NCBI RefSeq assembly: GCF_044628455.1
Contig: NZ_JBIYZW010000001.1
Location: forward strand, 930,001-994,000
Source: Solirubrum sp044628455
Lineage (GTDB): Bacteria; Bacteroidota; Bacteroidia; Cytophagales; Hymenobacteraceae
DNA length: 64,000 nucleotides
Reading direction: 5' to 3'
Below are positions 33,812 through 41,249 of the stretch, one piece after another. Below the pieces are notes generated by a model that was not told where the DNA came from, made no database searches, and saw only the letters and a list, made by a program, of their open reading frames with translations. Numbering within the stretch: position 1 is the stretch's first letter; the number at the start of each line of letters is the position of its first letter. The position numbers and the translations under genes were made by a program.

Positions 33812-36109
33812 TTACTGGTTCTGGGAGTCGCCGGCGGTGTAGTCCGAACGCTCCGGGCGCTCGGGACGCGGGCCGCGGTCGGGGCGCGGACCCCGGTCCG
33901 GGCGCGGGCCGCGGTCGGGCCGGTCGCCGCGCTCGGGGCGCGGGCCGCGGTCGGGGCGTTCGGCCGGCTCCACGTAGCCCTCGGGCTTGGGCAGCAGGCT
34001 CTTCATCGACAGGCGGAACTTGCCGGTCTTCTTGTCTACTTCCACCAGCTGCACCTGCACTTCCTGGCCCACCGTGAGCACGCCTTCCAGCGTGGGCAGG
34101 CGGTCGTAGCTTACTTCGGAGATGTGCAGCAGGCCGTCCTTGCCGGGCATGAACTCGACGAAGGCGCCGTAGGCCTGAATCGAGCGCACCGTGCCGGTGT
34201 AGGTTTCACCGGGCTCGGGCGTGGCGGCAATGCCGCGGATGCGCGATACCGCGGCGGCCATGTCGTCGGCGTTGGAGGCGTAGATGTACACGTGGCCCTT
34301 CTCGTCCTTCTCCTCGATGGTGATGGTGGCGTTGGTGTCCTTCTGGATCTGCTGCACCACTTTGCCACCGGGGCCGATGATGGCGCCGATGTACTCCTTG
34401 TCGACCAGTACTTTCGTCGAGCGCGGGGTGTGGGGCTTCAGCTCGGCGGCCGGGGCGCTGATGGTCTTGGCCATTTCGCGCAGGATGTGCAGGCGGCCTT
34501 CGCGGGCCTGCAGCAGGGCGTTGGTCAGGATTTCGTTGCTCAGGCCCTGGATTTTGATGTCCATCTGGCAGGCCACGATGCCCTTCTCAGTGCCGGTCAC
34601 CTTGAAGTCCATGTCGCCGAGGTGGTCCTCGTCGCCTAGAATGTCGCTGAGCACGGCGTACTCCCCGGTTTCCTTGTCCTGCACCAAGCCCATGGCAATG
34701 CCCGAGACGGCGGCGCGCACCGGAATGCCCGAGTCCATCAAAGCCATCGAACCGGCGCACACGGTGGCCATCGACGAGGAGCCGTTCGACTCCAGGATGT
34801 CCGACACGATGCGGATGGTGTAGGGGTTTTCGTCTTCGGCGGGCAGCACCTTGCGCAAGGAGCGCATGGCCAGGTTGCCGTGGCCGATTTCGCGGCGGCC
34901 GGGGCCGCGGTTGGGCTTCACTTCGCCGGTCGAGAAGGCCGGGAAGTTGTAGTGCAGCAAAAACTTGTTGTAGCCTTTCACCATGGCCTGGTCCACGATC
35001 TGCTCGTCGAGCTTGGTGCCCAGGGTTACGGTGGTCAGCGACTGGGTTTCGCCGCGGGTGAACAACGCCGAGCCGTGGGCGCCGGGCAGGTAGTTCACCT
35101 CGCTCCAGATGGGGCGGATTTCGGTAAGCTGACGACCATCGAGGCGGGTACGCTCCTTGATCATCATGTCGCGGATAGCTTTCTTCTCGGCCGAGGAGTA
35201 GTAGCGCGAGAACATCTTCATGTCCAGCTCGGGCTGCTCGAGCAGCAGCTGGTCCAGGAACTGCTTTTTCACCGCCGAGAAGCCTTCCTTGCGGCCGGCC
35301 TTGCTGGTGTTGCCGCTCTTGGCCACGTCGTAGGCGCCCTGGTAAATGGCCTCGTGGATGCGCTGCTTGAGCTCCTCGTTCTCGTCGTACTTGGGGTACT
35401 CGCGCTTCACCTTGCTTTTCTCCACCTCGGCGGCGAGGTCGAGCTGCAGCTGCACCTGCTGCTTGATGGCTTCGTGGGCAAACTGGATGGCGTCGACCAT
35501 CTCCTGTTCGCTCACCTCGTTCATTTCGCCTTCCACCATGGCCACCGAGTCGGCGGTAGCGCCCACGATCAGGTCGATGTCGGCGCGGGCAATGTCGGCG
35601 GTTTTGGGGTTGATCTGGAACTGGCCGTCGATGCGGGCCACGCGAACTTCCGAAATCGGGCCGGCAAACGGAATGTCCGAAATCGAAATGGCGGCCGAGG
35701 CGGCCAGGGCGGCCAGGGCATCGGGCTGCACTTCCTTATCGGCCGAAATCAGCGAAATCATCACCTGCACCTCGTAGTGATAGTCCTTGGGGAACATCGG
35801 GCGCAGAATGCGGTCGACGAGGCGGCAGATCAGGATTTCGTAGTCCGACAGGCGGCTTTCGCGGCGCTGGAACGAGCCGGGAATCTTGCCGGCCGAGCCG
35901 AACTTTTCCTGGTAATCGACCGACAGCGGCAGGAAGTCCACGCCCTCGCGCTGGCTGGGCTGCGACACCACCGTGGCGAGCAGCATCGCGTCGCCCAGGC
36001 GCACCACGACGGCGCCGTCGGCGAACTTGGCGAGCTTGCCGGTTTCGATGGAAATCTGCCGGCCATCGGGCAGGGCGAGGGTTTTGGTGACAGCGTTGTA
36101 AGGAGGCAT
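33812..36109 (-). CDS. pnp: Polyribonucleotide nucleotidyltransferase (PNPase)
   Basis: 765 aa from the ATG at 36107-36109 (MPPYNAVTKTLALPDGRQISIETGKLAKFADGAVVVRLGD). The longer in-frame start at 36190 lies in repeat site G and is rejected. Two RNase PH domains flank a helical domain. The KH (YIGAIIGPGGKVVQQIQKDT) and S1 (GTVRSIQAYGAFVEFMPGKDGLLHISE) domains are clear. The ~45-residue C-terminal tail is Arg/Pro/Gly/Asp rich (DRGPRPERGD repeats), which in such enzymes adds RNA binding. It degrades RNA 3' to 5' with phosphate. It follows rpsO, the usual rpsO-pnp order. Confidence 0.95.
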   Translation of the reverse strand: MPPYNAVTKTLALPDGRQISIETGKLAKFADGAVVVRLGDAMLLATVVSQPSQREGVDFLPLSVDYQEKFGSAGKIPGSFQRRESRLSDYEILICRLVDRILRPMFPKDYHYEVQVMISLISADKEVQPDALAALAASAAISISDIPFAGPISEVRVARIDGQFQINPKTADIARADIDLIVGATADSVAMVEGEMNEVSEQEMVDAIQFAHEAIKQQVQLQLDLAAEVEKSKVKREYPKYDENEELKQRIHEAIYQGAYDVAKSGNTSKAGRKEGFSAVKKQFLDQLLLEQPELDMKMFSRYYSSAEKKAIRDMMIKERTRLDGRQLTEIRPIWSEVNYLPGAHGSALFTRGETQSLTTVTLGTKLDEQIVDQAMVKGYNKFLLHYNFPAFSTGEVKPNRGPGRREIGHGNLAMRSLRKVLPAEDENPYTIRIVSDILESNGSSSMATVCAGSMALMDSGIPVRAAVSGIAMGLVQDKETGEYAVLSDILGDEDHLGDMDFKVTGTEKGIVACQMDIKIQGLSNEILTNALLQAREGRLHILREMAKTISAPAAELKPHTPRSTKVLVDKEYIGAIIGPGGKVVQQIQKDTNATITIEEKDEKGHVYIYASNADDMAAAVSRIRGIAATPEPGETYTGTVRSIQAYGAFVEFMPGKDGLLHISEVSYDRLPTLEGVLTVGQEVQVQLVEVDKKTGKFRLSMKSLLPKPEGYVEPAERPDRGPRPERGDRPDRGPRPDRGPRPDRGPRPERPERSDYTAGDSQNQ

Positions 36110-36157
36110 TCCTTGGGGGGTAGCTTGGAGGATGATTGTCAGCTTGGGGCAGCGGGA

Positions 36158-36236
36158 TGGTAGTCGGTATCGGGTAGCCGGTAGCAGCATGCCGCCGGCC
36201 CGGGGCCGGCTACTGACTACCTACTACTCACTACCA
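36158..36236. repeat. Heptamer-type inverted repeat, site G
   Basis: The left tract (36158-36188) has GGTAGTC / GGTATCG / GGTAGCC / GGTAGCA units, spaced by seven. The right tract (36208-36236) has complementary GACTACC and GCTACTG words. It lies between pnp and rpsO. Confidence 0.7.
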
Positions 36237-36282
36237 TCAAAACAACGCGCCCGGCCTTGGCGGTACCGGGCAGCGCAAAAAA

Positions 36283-36313
36283 AGTAGGGAACCCGGCCGG
36301 CGGGCTCCCTACT
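36283..36313 (-). terminator. Terminator after rpsO
   Basis: 8-bp arms AGTAGGGA (36283-36290) and TCCCTACT (36306-36313), followed on the minus strand by a T run. It lies within 15 bases of the rpsO stop. Confidence 0.7.
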
Positions 36314-36327
36314 AGCGTGGAGTGGGC

Positions 36328-36603
36328 TTACTTACGGATGCCCAGCTCCTTGATGATGGCGCGGTAGCGGTTGATTTCGCGGTTCTGCAGGTAGTTCAGC
36401 AGACGGCGACGCTTACCGACGAGCTTCAACAGGCCCAGGCGAGTCGAGAAGTCTTTCTTATTGATCTTCAGGTGCTCGGTGAGGTGGTTGATGCGGTGGG
36501 TGAACAGCGCGATTTGCGATTCAGCCGAACCCGTGTCGGTTTTGGCTTTGGCAACGCCGTGCTGTTCGAAGATAGCCTGTTTGGCTTCGGTAGAGAGTTT
36601 CAT
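36328..36603 (-). CDS. rpsO: 30S ribosomal protein S15
   Basis: 91 aa from the ATG at 36601-36603 (MKLSTEAKQAIFEQHGVAKAKTDTGSAESQIALFTHRINHLTEHLKINKKDFSTRLGLLKLVGKRRRLLNYLQ). All the family's conserved blocks are there. It binds the central domain of 16S rRNA early in assembly. An exact -7 box lies 81 bases upstream. The longer frame to 36717 runs through the promoter. Confidence 0.96.
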   Translation of the reverse strand: MKLSTEAKQAIFEQHGVAKAKTDTGSAESQIALFTHRINHLTEHLKINKKDFSTRLGLLKLVGKRRRLLNYLQNREINRYRAIIKELGIRK

Positions 36604-36683
36604 CGGCAGATAGGGACAGTAGCCCCGTCTTGGATTAAAATGAAAAAAAGAGAGTAAGCGTACTACGCAGCACGCCGTGGCCG

Positions 36684-36691
36684 CAAAGGTA
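36684..36691 (-). promoter_or_regulatory. rpsO -7 box
   Basis: Minus strand TACCTTTG, an exact TAnnTTTG, 81 bases before the rpsO start. No clear -33 element. Confidence 0.5.
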
Positions 36692-36744
36692 AACGCTTTT
36701 CGGCGAAAATGCCGCATCCCAGCGGGCTTTTGCTGCCTGGGCCG

Positions 36745-38181
36745 TTACCCCGCCGCGGGCTTGCGGCGCGTGAGCCCGCGGGGCAGCTTGTGCGAGAGGC
36801 GCTGCCAGAAGTCCACCTCGAACAGGCTGGAGTCGCGGCGGGCCTGGTAAAGGAAAAACAGCCCGGCCGGCAGCAGCACCACGTTCGACATCCACATGCC
36901 CACTCCTACCGGCATCACGGCCTCGCGGCCGTACTTCTCCCCCAGGATGGAGAAGATGTAGAAGATGATGAAGAACAGCACTGATACCAGCACCGGCACG
37001 CCCAGTCCACCCTTCTTGATGATGGAGCCCAGCGGCGCGCCAATGAGAAACATCACCAGAATGGCCGCCGACTGGGTGTACTTCTTGTAGACCTCGATGC
37101 GGTAGTTGCCCGCGTCGCGGGCCTGGGTGCGCAGCTTCTCCCCGTAGCTGTTGACGAACGCCAGCAGGTTGCGCACGCGGTTGCCGGCCGACTGCACCAC
37201 CACCGGCGTAATGGGCGCCAGGCGCTCGGCCGGCACCTGCCAGCTGGCCAGGCGCGCGTCCTTGGCCTGCCCGGTGGTATCGAAGCGCAGGTAGGTAAAG
37301 TACGGGTTGAGCTGCGGCGTCATGGCCACGCGGTCTTTGGCCAGCAGCCGCTGTACCGAGTCGACGTAGGCGTGGAGCTGCGGCAGGGTCTTCATCATCT
37401 TGTTTTCCGAGAACAGCTCTTCCTTGGTGCGGTCGAGGCTGAAGGAAGCCAGCGAGAAGGTGATGTTGGTTTTCTGGAACTGCTGCTGCACGAAGCCCGC
37501 CCCGGCCCGGTCGCGGGCGTTGGGCTGCTCCACGTACTTGCGGCCGCTGTAGAGCTCCAGGCCCAGGTACTGGCCCCCGAAGCGCGTGTACATGCGGCCC
37601 GAGTCGGCCACCACCATGGCCGCGTTGCCGCTGGTACCGCTGTGGTCGTAAATCATTACCCCGTGCAGCCGCTCGCCGTTTTCGCCCAGCTTCCGGTCCA
37701 CCTTGATGGTGTAGCCGGGAATGCCGTTGTAGAACACGCCCTCGCGGATGTCGAGGGCCAGCTTCTGCTGGCGCACGTCCCAGAGCAAACTGAAAGCTTT
37801 CAGGTTGGCCTTGGGCACGATGGTATTGTTGAACCAGAACGCAAAGCCGGCCAGCAACAAGCTAAACACCATGATGGGCCGCAGAATGCGCGTGAGCGAG
37901 ATGCCCGAGGTCTTGATGGCCGTCAGCTCGTGGTGCTCGCCCAGGTTGCCGTAGGTCATGAGCGAGGACAAGAGCACGGCCAGCGGCAACGAGATGGGCA
38001 CGATGAGCACGCTGAAGAAAATCAGCAGCTGCACCACCACGCCCGTGCCCAGGTCCTTGCCCACCAGGTCGTCGAGGTACTTCATCATCGTCTGGGTCAG
38101 GAACACGAATTCCGTCACCGCAAACGTGAGCAGGAAGGGCCCGGCAAAGGCCCGCAAGATCAGCTTATCTAATTTCTTCAT
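36745..38181 (-). CDS. LptF/LptG-family lipopolysaccharide-export permease
   Basis: 478 aa, YjgP/YjgQ-type. Three N-terminal membrane helices lie near residues 10-35, 52-78 and 98-118 (MKKLDKLILRAFAGPFLLTFAVTEFVFLTQ). A periplasmic beta-jellyroll-like domain (about 130-340) and three C-terminal helices (about 375-460) follow. GLFFLYQARRDSS near the end is typical. With the LptB ATPase it pulls LPS out of the inner membrane. Only one of the pair lies here, and which of F or G it is cannot be told. An exact -7 box lies 36 bases upstream. Confidence 0.85.
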   Translation of the reverse strand: MKKLDKLILRAFAGPFLLTFAVTEFVFLTQTMMKYLDDLVGKDLGTGVVVQLLIFFSVLIVPISLPLAVLLSSLMTYGNLGEHHELTAIKTSGISLTRILRPIMVFSLLLAGFAFWFNNTIVPKANLKAFSLLWDVRQQKLALDIREGVFYNGIPGYTIKVDRKLGENGERLHGVMIYDHSGTSGNAAMVVADSGRMYTRFGGQYLGLELYSGRKYVEQPNARDRAGAGFVQQQFQKTNITFSLASFSLDRTKEELFSENKMMKTLPQLHAYVDSVQRLLAKDRVAMTPQLNPYFTYLRFDTTGQAKDARLASWQVPAERLAPITPVVVQSAGNRVRNLLAFVNSYGEKLRTQARDAGNYRIEVYKKYTQSAAILVMFLIGAPLGSIIKKGGLGVPVLVSVLFFIIFYIFSILGEKYGREAVMPVGVGMWMSNVVLLPAGLFFLYQARRDSSLFEVDFWQRLSHKLPRGLTRRKPAAG

Positions 38182-38216
38182 TTAACGCAGTAGCGCCGGG
38201 GAGCCTTAAACGGCCG

Positions 38217-38224
38217 CAAAGGTA
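38217..38224 (-). promoter_or_regulatory. -7 box for the LptF/G-family gene
   Basis: Minus strand TACCTTTG (exact TAnnTTTG), 36 bases before the ATG at 38181. Confidence 0.5.
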
Positions 38225-38262
38225 AGCCAAGCCGGCAGCGCGGCGCCGCGGCCCGGCAAAAA

Positions 38263-38298
38263 AGCCGGGCCCGCCGCGAACAGGCGACGGGCCCGGCT
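38263..38298 (-). terminator. Terminator after the START-like gene
   Basis: 11-bp perfect arms AGCCGGGCCCG (38263-38273) and complement (38288-38298). On the minus strand they are followed by six T. It lies 35 bases beyond the gene end. Confidence 0.75.
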
Positions 38299-38332
38299 CG
38301 GGGCTAAACGAAGGCGCGGCCGGATTGGTGCG

Positions 38333-38746
38333 TTAGCCGCCCACCAGCTCACGCAGCTTCAGTACCATGCTGTCCCACATTTCGCGCAGCTCGATGTCGT
38401 CGGTTTCCTCCGAATAGTCGACCACGCGCAGGAAGTACTCCTGGGTCAGCTCCGACGACTCGATGGTGAAGTCGAGGTAGTTGGCGTCGGGCAGGTGGCG
38501 GCGGTTGGCGTCGAGAAACACGAAGCGCGCCGAGCGGTTGGTGCGCTGTGAGGTCAGCTCAGCAAAGTGCGGCTGGTTGTCCCACACGAAGTTGAAGGTG
38601 TGGTGGTCGACCGTGAGCACGTCCTGGCAAAACCACTGGCGCAGCCCCGAAGCCGAGGCCAGGTAGGGGTAAAGAATTTTGGGGGAAGCGTTAATGAGGT
38701 ACTCGTGCACGAATCGGTGCTTGGAACGGGTAGCGGAAAGAGGCAT
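38333..38746 (-). CDS. START-like domain protein (Bacteroidota-specific)
   Basis: 137 aa from the ATG at 38744-38746. KHRFVHEYLINASPKILYPYLASASGLRQWFCQDVLTVD and the run of beta strands ending in a C-terminal helix (ELREMWDSMVLKLRELVG) fit the START/Bet v 1 fold seen in small Bacteroidota proteins of this length. These have a hydrophobic pocket but no known ligand. Another in-frame start is a TTG at 38752, less likely. Between the LptF/G-family gene and the tRNA gene. Confidence 0.75.
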   Translation of the reverse strand: MPLSATRSKHRFVHEYLINASPKILYPYLASASGLRQWFCQDVLTVDHHTFNFVWDNQPHFAELTSQRTNRSARFVFLDANRRHLPDANYLDFTIESSELTQEYFLRVVDYSEETDDIELREMWDSMVLKLRELVGG

Positions 38747-38839
38747 ACGCAAGCGAAAAAAAGTCAGAAGCTACCGCCCGGGGCCCGGGCCCGTTTGGCG
38801 GTTAGCGGCAAGATACACGGGTTTTTTTTCCAGCAAGGC

Positions 38840-38871
38840 TTGCGCGGCGTTAAATCTTCGTCTTACCTTTG
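38840..38871 (+). promoter_or_regulatory. tRNA-Met promoter
   Basis: TTG at 38840-38842 and TACCTTTG at 38864-38871 (exact TAnnTTTG), 15 bases before the tRNA 5' end. Confidence 0.6.
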
Positions 38872-38886
38872 CGCCACCAAAAACCC

Positions 38887-38960
38887 GGCGGGGTAGCTCA
38901 GTTGGTTAGAGCACAGGATTCATAACCCTGAGGCCACGAGTTCAACTCTCGTCCCCGCTA
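38887..38960 (+). tRNA. tRNA with CAT anticodon (Met; Ile2 not excluded)
   Basis: 74 bases. The acceptor stem GGCGGGG/CCCCGCT has one G-U pair and discriminator A. The D arm is GCTCAGTTGGTTAGAGC. The anticodon arm CAGGATTCATAACCCTG has loop TTCATAA, giving CAT; its innermost pair would be A-C. The T arm is ACGAGTTCAACTCTCGT. CCA is not encoded. The lack of three consecutive G-C pairs next to the anticodon loop makes initiator tRNA less likely. Confidence 0.9.
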
Positions 38961-38968
38961 CTGGTTCC

Positions 38969-38997
38969 AACCGCCACAGCCCCAGGCTGTGGCGGTT
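38969..38997 (+). terminator. Terminator after tRNA-Met
   Basis: 13-bp arms (38969-38981, 38985-38997) with a 3-base loop, followed by seven T. Confidence 0.8.
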
Positions 38998-39072
38998 TTT
39001 TTATTGCCAGCCCTTCCCGGTTCAAGCCAGATCATTCCCCGAAACCTTCTATCTTCCGCAATCGGCCCGGAA

Positions 39073-39516
39073 ATGCCGACCCGCCCCGGCATGAAACGCG
39101 AGTTGCGCACGTCCTTCGACAAGATTTACCTCACCATCGAGTACGATGAAGCCAGCGGCTGGATTTACAACAACTGGCAGGGCGTGTTGCCCTCCGACAC
39201 GGTGATTCGCGGCGCCGCCGAGGTGCTGGAGGTAATGCGCGCCACCGGCTGCCACTACCTGCTCAACGACAACCGCCTAGTAGTAGGCTCCTGGAATCAG
39301 GCCAACGACTGGATCGAGCAGCAGTGGATGCCCCAGGCGCTGGCCCTGGGGTTGCGCCGCTTTGCCCACGTAGTGTCGCCGGGTACGTTCGGCCGGGCCT
39401 CGGTGGAGGAAATGCTGCGCCGCGTGGACGACCGGTTCGAGATGCACCTGTTTCAGGACATCGACGCGGCCCGGCAGTGGCTGCATGCGGCCAAAGTTGC
39501 TCACCAGACGGCCTGA
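39073..39516 (+). CDS. Hypothetical protein, STAS/SEC14-like
   Basis: 147 aa from the ATG at 39073 (a second ATG at 39091 gives 141 aa). It is soluble with alternating beta strands and helices (IYLTIEYDEASGWIYNNWQGVLPSDTVIRGAAEVLEVMRATGCHYLLNDNRLVVGSW). The pattern of a beta strand, NWQG and a short LLNDN turn resembles the STAS/SEC14-like fold common in Cytophagales hypothetical proteins. The fold is inferred and no function is known. Convergent with rplT. Confidence 0.65.
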   Translation: MPTRPGMKRELRTSFDKIYLTIEYDEASGWIYNNWQGVLPSDTVIRGAAEVLEVMRATGCHYLLNDNRLVVGSWNQANDWIEQQWMPQALALGLRRFAHVVSPGTFGRASVEEMLRRVDDRFEMHLFQDIDAARQWLHAAKVAHQTA

Positions 39517-39566
39517 CTACCCGCTGCGCCGCGTTGCCGGCCGCCCCTCGCATTCATGCAAACGAA

Positions 39567-39600
39567 AACCGCCCGGCTACTGTGCAGCAGCCGGGCGGTT
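39567..39600. terminator. Bidirectional terminator between the STAS-like gene and rplT
   Basis: 12-bp perfect arms AACCGCCCGGCT (39567-39578) and complement (39589-39600). Confidence 0.7.
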
Positions 39601-39622
39601 CAGTTTTCGGGAAGGAAGAAGC

Positions 39623-39970
39623 TTAGGCCTTCACTTTCTCGATGATGCCTTTGAAGGCTTCGGGGTGGTTCAAGGCTAGGTCAGCCAGCACCTTGCGGTT
39701 CAGGTCGATGCCAGCCTTCTTCAGGCCACCCATGAACTGCGAGTACGACAGGCCGTACTGACGGGCACCGGCGTTGATACGCTGAATCCAGAGGGCGCGG
39801 AACTCCCGCTTCTTAACCTTACGGTCGCGGTAGGCATACAGCAGACCTTTCTCAACCGCGTTTTTGGCAACGGTCCAGACATTCTTGCGGCGACCAAAGT
39901 ACCCTTTGGCCAGACGCATTACCTTTTTGCGACGGTGGCGCGAGGCCACGTTATTGACGCTTCTTGGCAT
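39623..39970 (-). CDS. rplT: 50S ribosomal protein L20
   Basis: 115 aa (MPRSVNNVASRHRRKKVMRLAKGYFGRRKNVWTVAKNAVEKGLLYAYRDRKVKKREFRALWIQRINAGARQ), a normal L20. It binds 23S rRNA early in assembly and, in several bacteria, represses its own operon. Last gene of the thrS-infC-rpmI-rplT cluster. Confidence 0.97.
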   Translation of the reverse strand: MPRSVNNVASRHRRKKVMRLAKGYFGRRKNVWTVAKNAVEKGLLYAYRDRKVKKREFRALWIQRINAGARQYGLSYSQFMGGLKKAGIDLNRKVLADLALNHPEAFKGIIEKVKA

Positions 39971-40106
39971 AACCTACTCGAGTTTTTGGCGGCCGGTGCC
40001 GACTCCGGCAGGAGCGGCTTGGTTGGTTTTGACCGGACGCCGGGTGAAAAATGGGTGATGTAAACTGTCGAGTAGCCGAGGGAAAAACCGCCGGCCCGTC
40101 GGCAAT

Positions 40107-40301
40107 TTAGATGTGCAGCATGTCCTTTACGCGCGGCATGTCGGCCGAGCTTACCAGGGTAGCGTGCGTGAGGTGGCGCTTCCGCTTGGTGCTCTTCTTG
40201 GTCAGAATGTGCGACTTGAAGGCGTGCTTGCGCTTTACTTTGCCCGTGCCCGTCAGCTTGAAACGCTTCTTGGCGCCGGACTTGGTTTTTACTTTCGGCA
40301 T
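40107..40301 (-). CDS. rpmI: 50S ribosomal protein L35
   Basis: 64 aa from the ATG at 40299-40301 (MPKVKTKSGAKKRFKLTGTGKVKRKHAFKSHILTKKSTKRKRHLTHATLV), the expected length and motif for L35. The longer frame to 40358 would add an unrelated N-terminus. Between infC and rplT. Confidence 0.96.
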   Translation of the reverse strand: MPKVKTKSGAKKRFKLTGTGKVKRKHAFKSHILTKKSTKRKRHLTHATLVSSADMPRVKDMLHI

Positions 40302-40400
40302 TTTGAAAGGGTGTAAGAAATGAAACAACAACGGCGGCCGGCTGCCTAGGGCCGGCACGCCTGAAAAGTTGTGCTAACGCTACCGAGGCAGCGGCGGAGG

Positions 40401-41048
40401 CTATTCAGCGGCTTCGTTTTTCGATTCCTGCTTCTCGGCCTTGGGCGCTTTGGGCTTGGCCTCGCCTTCCTTGGGGGCGGCGGGCTTGGGCTTGGCTACC
40501 GAGGGAGCCACCTTGGGCGCCAGGTACAGGAACATGCGCTTGCCTTCGAGCTTGGGCAGCTGCTCTACCTTGGCCAGATCCTCGAGGGCCTGGGCAAACT
40601 TGAGCAGCAGAATTTCGCCGCGCTCCTTGAAGACGATGCTGCGGCCCACGAAGTGCACGTAGGCCTTGATCTTGGCGCCTTCCTTGAGAAACTCCTGCGC
40701 GTGCTTGAGTTTGAACGCGTAGTCGTGGTCGTCGGTGTTGGGGCCGAAGCGAATCTCCTTCACGATAACCTTCGTCTGCTTGGCCTTCATCTCGCGCGTG
40801 CGCTTCTTCTGCTCGTACTTAAATTTCGAGTAGTCGATAACGCGGCACACCGGCGGCACGGCCGTCGGCGAAATCTCCACCAGATCAAGGCCTTGCTGCT
40901 CGGCCATGCGACGGGCCTGATCCGTCGGATAAATGCCCTGCTCCACATTGTCGCCTACCAGGCGGACTTCGCGGGCCGTGATTTTATGGTTGATTTTGAA
41001 CGGCTCCTCTACCTGACGCGGAGGGAGGCGGCGATTGGGGGTTCTGAT
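40401..41048 (-). CDS. infC: Translation initiation factor IF-3 with non-canonical (ATC) start
   Basis: The frame runs from the TAA at 41061-41063 with no ATG, GTG or TTG before the conserved IF3 N-domain (EEPFKINHKITAREVRLVGDNVEQGIYPTDQARRMAEQQGLDLVEISP). The first start triplet of usable kind is ATC at 41046-41048, giving about 215 aa. The GTG at 40944-40946 would cut off the entire N-terminal domain up to VGDN. Many bacteria use AUU, AUC or other rare starts for infC, because IF3 itself disfavours them and so controls its own level. The C-terminal tail is Lys/Ala/Pro/Glu rich (PKPAAPKEGEAKPKAPK). The start is inferred; the product is certain. Confidence 0.88.
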   Translation of the reverse strand: MRTPNRRLPPRQVEEPFKINHKITAREVRLVGDNVEQGIYPTDQARRMAEQQGLDLVEISPTAVPPVCRVIDYSKFKYEQKKRTREMKAKQTKVIVKEIRFGPNTDDHDYAFKLKHAQEFLKEGAKIKAYVHFVGRSIVFKERGEILLLKFAQALEDLAKVEQLPKLEGKRMFLYLAPKVAPSVAKPKPAAPKEGEAKPKAPKAEKQESKNEAAE

Positions 41049-41166
41049 AAGACGAAATGTTTAGGGTGAAACTTGGTTGGGCAAACAGCCGAAAGCACCT
41101 GACAATCAGACGCGCCAACTATTTCAGCGGGCGAATATCCGGCAATTTTCCCGAACCGCAAAATTC

Positions 41167-41241
41167 AGCCCGCCGAAAACACGGTTTCCGGCGGGCTGGA
41201 AGGGTTTTAACGGCGGGCCCGAGGGATTAGTTCAGCCCGCC
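41167..41241 (-). promoter_or_regulatory. Two hairpins in the thrS-infC gap
   Basis: Two hairpins: AGCCCGCCG (41167-41175) with CGGCGGGCT (41189-41197), and GGCGGGC (41212-41218) with GCCCGCC (41235-41241). They occupy the region between the thrS stop (41250) and infC. They could be terminators for thrS or a leader that controls infC-rpmI-rplT. Arms of one could also pair with arms of the other because they share GCGGGC. Confidence 0.4.
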
Positions 41242-41249
41242 GCCAAGGC

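Noticed and set aside
36110..36190. Longer N-terminus of PNPase
   Set aside because: It is coded by repeat site G and shows no similarity to the family.
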